Assembly: GCF_964204865.1 (NCBI RefSeq)
Contig: NC_135259.1
Coordinates: 18,610,974 to 18,674,973, forward strand
DNA from: Styela clava
Lineage: Eukaryota; Chordata; Ascidiacea; Stolidobranchia; Styelidae
Length of the DNA: 64,000 nucleotides
Direction of reading: 5' to 3'
Of the stretch, positions 62,936-64,000 are shown one piece after another (within the stretch, counting starts at the first letter, position 1; each line of letters starts with the position of its first letter). The notes beneath the pieces are model-generated. The model was not told the origin of the DNA. It saw only the letters and a program-made list of their open reading frames with translations, and searched no databases. The position numbers were made by a program, and so were the translations under genes.

Positions 62936-63384
62936 ATATGTTCTATTGAATATACTCAGCCAATTTCATTAAGACTCTTACAGTAATTGTCTTCAAAAAG
63001 GAAGTTGTGAAATGTTATTTTTTTAACTAAGAAAGTACTTTTCTCACACGAGTCAAAATCGCGCTGATAGGAAAGTACTGAAATCGCCGTTGGGCTATTC
63101 CTTGTGGAAAAGTGGAATTCGTCTAAGCATATAGAGTGAGGGAGAAGTTTTTCATTTGATATTTTAGTCACCATGGATTAATTGTGTGAAGAAACAGTAG
63201 AGGAACGAGATAGCATCTTTCAGTTACGAAGTACTAAATTCTATCAGCGACATTTGTTTTTGTAGTATCTGTTTGACTCTAGGAAACATAAATTAAAGAT
63301 AGACTTGCTATTCCTTAATATTAAATGGATTTCATCCGAGGGAACACACAGATAGAAAGGATTCATTTTTTAAAAAATAGACAG

Positions 63385-63476
63385 CGTCCCTGGGTGGGCT
63401 TGAACCACCAACCTTTCGGTACCCATCAGTATAAGAGGTAACAGCCGAACGCGCTGACCGATTGCGCCACAGAGAC
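63385..63476 (-). tRNA. tRNA-Asn-GTT: tRNA-Asn (GTT) with intron
   Basis: Consensus copy. The intron is at 63421-63438. Confidence 0.88.
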
Positions 63477-63701
63477 CGACACGGACTATGGTTTGTTAAT
63501 TTGTTTTTATAAAAGATTCGAAATGTCCAATATTTTTTGGTAATCTGCATTAAATTACATTGGTTTCAAATGATTTTCTCAACACAACAAAACACATAAT
63601 TTATAAATTTAAGAAAGAATTACATGAAGTATTTAAAATACTGACCTCGAAGACAGCATGGATATTAGTTCAGTGGAGAGAGTAGGTCATTTCTGCCGAT
63701 A

Positions 63702-63773
63702 TCCCAGATGAACTAGGCGTTAGGATTTCAGGCTCTCACCCATGCGGCCCGGGTTCTATTCCCGGTCTGGGAA
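63702..63773 (+). pseudogene. tRNA-Glu (CTC) decayed copy
   Basis: Consensus for the decayed locus; its Glu-TTC partner lies beyond the window. Confidence 0.8.
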
Positions 63774-64000
63774 ACTCTTCATACCAAATCATTGATTGTT
63801 ACAGTTGTAAAAGCGACAGTGACTGGGTAGGTTGTTCGTGAAGAACCATGTGGCCATTACAGTGTCGGCCTTATATTAAATTAATTTTTGATAGGAATAG
63901 TTTTTCAGTGATATTTCCAACATAAAACAAAGATATCAGCTGTATACAGAAGACAGAAGTACATGAAGTATTTCAAATACCGACGAAGAAAACTATGCGG

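Larger units (their letters stand above)
54030..64000. repeat. Simple tandem tRNA array, distal part
   Basis: Six full units of 1.60-1.66 kb plus a partial unit at the window end. Between the tRNA loci lie only the spacer types described for the first unit. The last 227 bases (63774-64000) are Glu-CTC/Glu-TTC spacer of the short form. Confidence 0.85.

Noticed and set aside
1-64000. CRISPR-like or bacterial tRNA operon interpretation
   Set aside because: The regular repeats are 1.6-kb cassettes of eukaryotic tRNA genes with internal promoters, a canonical nuclear tRNA intron and a poly(A) LINE. No CCA is encoded at the tRNA ends.

Overview
This window is a nuclear tRNA-gene tandem array from a eukaryote, most likely an invertebrate animal. 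The tRNA bodies match animal-type nuclear tRNA-Glu, tRNA-Ile and tRNA-Asn, and the only long open reading frames belong to an APE-type LINE retrotransposon of the L1/Tx1 kind. I see no conventional protein-coding gene, rRNA, CRISPR array or bacterial feature. The species cannot be named from this sequence alone.

The array unit is about 1.60-1.65 kb and carries four tRNA-like genes in a fixed order: a decayed tRNA-Glu with CTC in the anticodon (+), tRNA-Glu-TTC (+), tRNA-Ile-AAT (-) and an intron-containing tRNA-Asn-GTT (-). The two Glu loci therefore face the Ile/Asn pair, and Asn diverges from the next unit's decayed Glu. I count 34 decayed Glu-CTC, 32 Glu-TTC, 30 Ile plus two scrambled Ile pseudogenes, and 30 Asn copies, 128 loci in all. 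Copies differ by point changes, a 57-bp spacer indel, a compact Ile-Asn spacer and several clean deletions that remove one to three loci.

Layout: 1-7704 is a higher-order repeat of about 3.85 kb present twice, each with one unit fused by a deletion. 7705-26254 is a run of simple units; 13.5-18.9 kb holds a compact, more diverged subfamily with scrambled Ile pseudogenes. 26255-31904 is a full-length 5.65-kb LINE inserted between Glu-TTC and Ile, about 110 bp downstream of Glu-TTC, flanked by a 9-bp target-site duplication. The LINE plus its array neighbourhood is repeated with a period of 11,267 bp (second LINE 37522-43171). A third, deleted LINE end lies at 48323-48882. 54.0-64.0 kb returns to simple units.

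Both full LINE copies encode the same two intact proteins: a 488-residue zinc-knuckle ORF1 protein and a 1160-residue ORF2 protein (endonuclease, reverse transcriptase, terminal zinc finger). The short 5' UTR is assembled from pieces of tRNA 5' halves, including a clear Ser-GCT half, that do not come from this array. The most interesting points are this tRNA-derived leader and tRNA-proximal insertion, the 18-nt intron in tRNA-Asn (some copies have gained a TTTT run inside it), Ile copies with an ACT anticodon, and the array-wide persistence of a structurally broken Glu-CTC locus. Near-identity of the large repeats means copy number should be confirmed with long reads.
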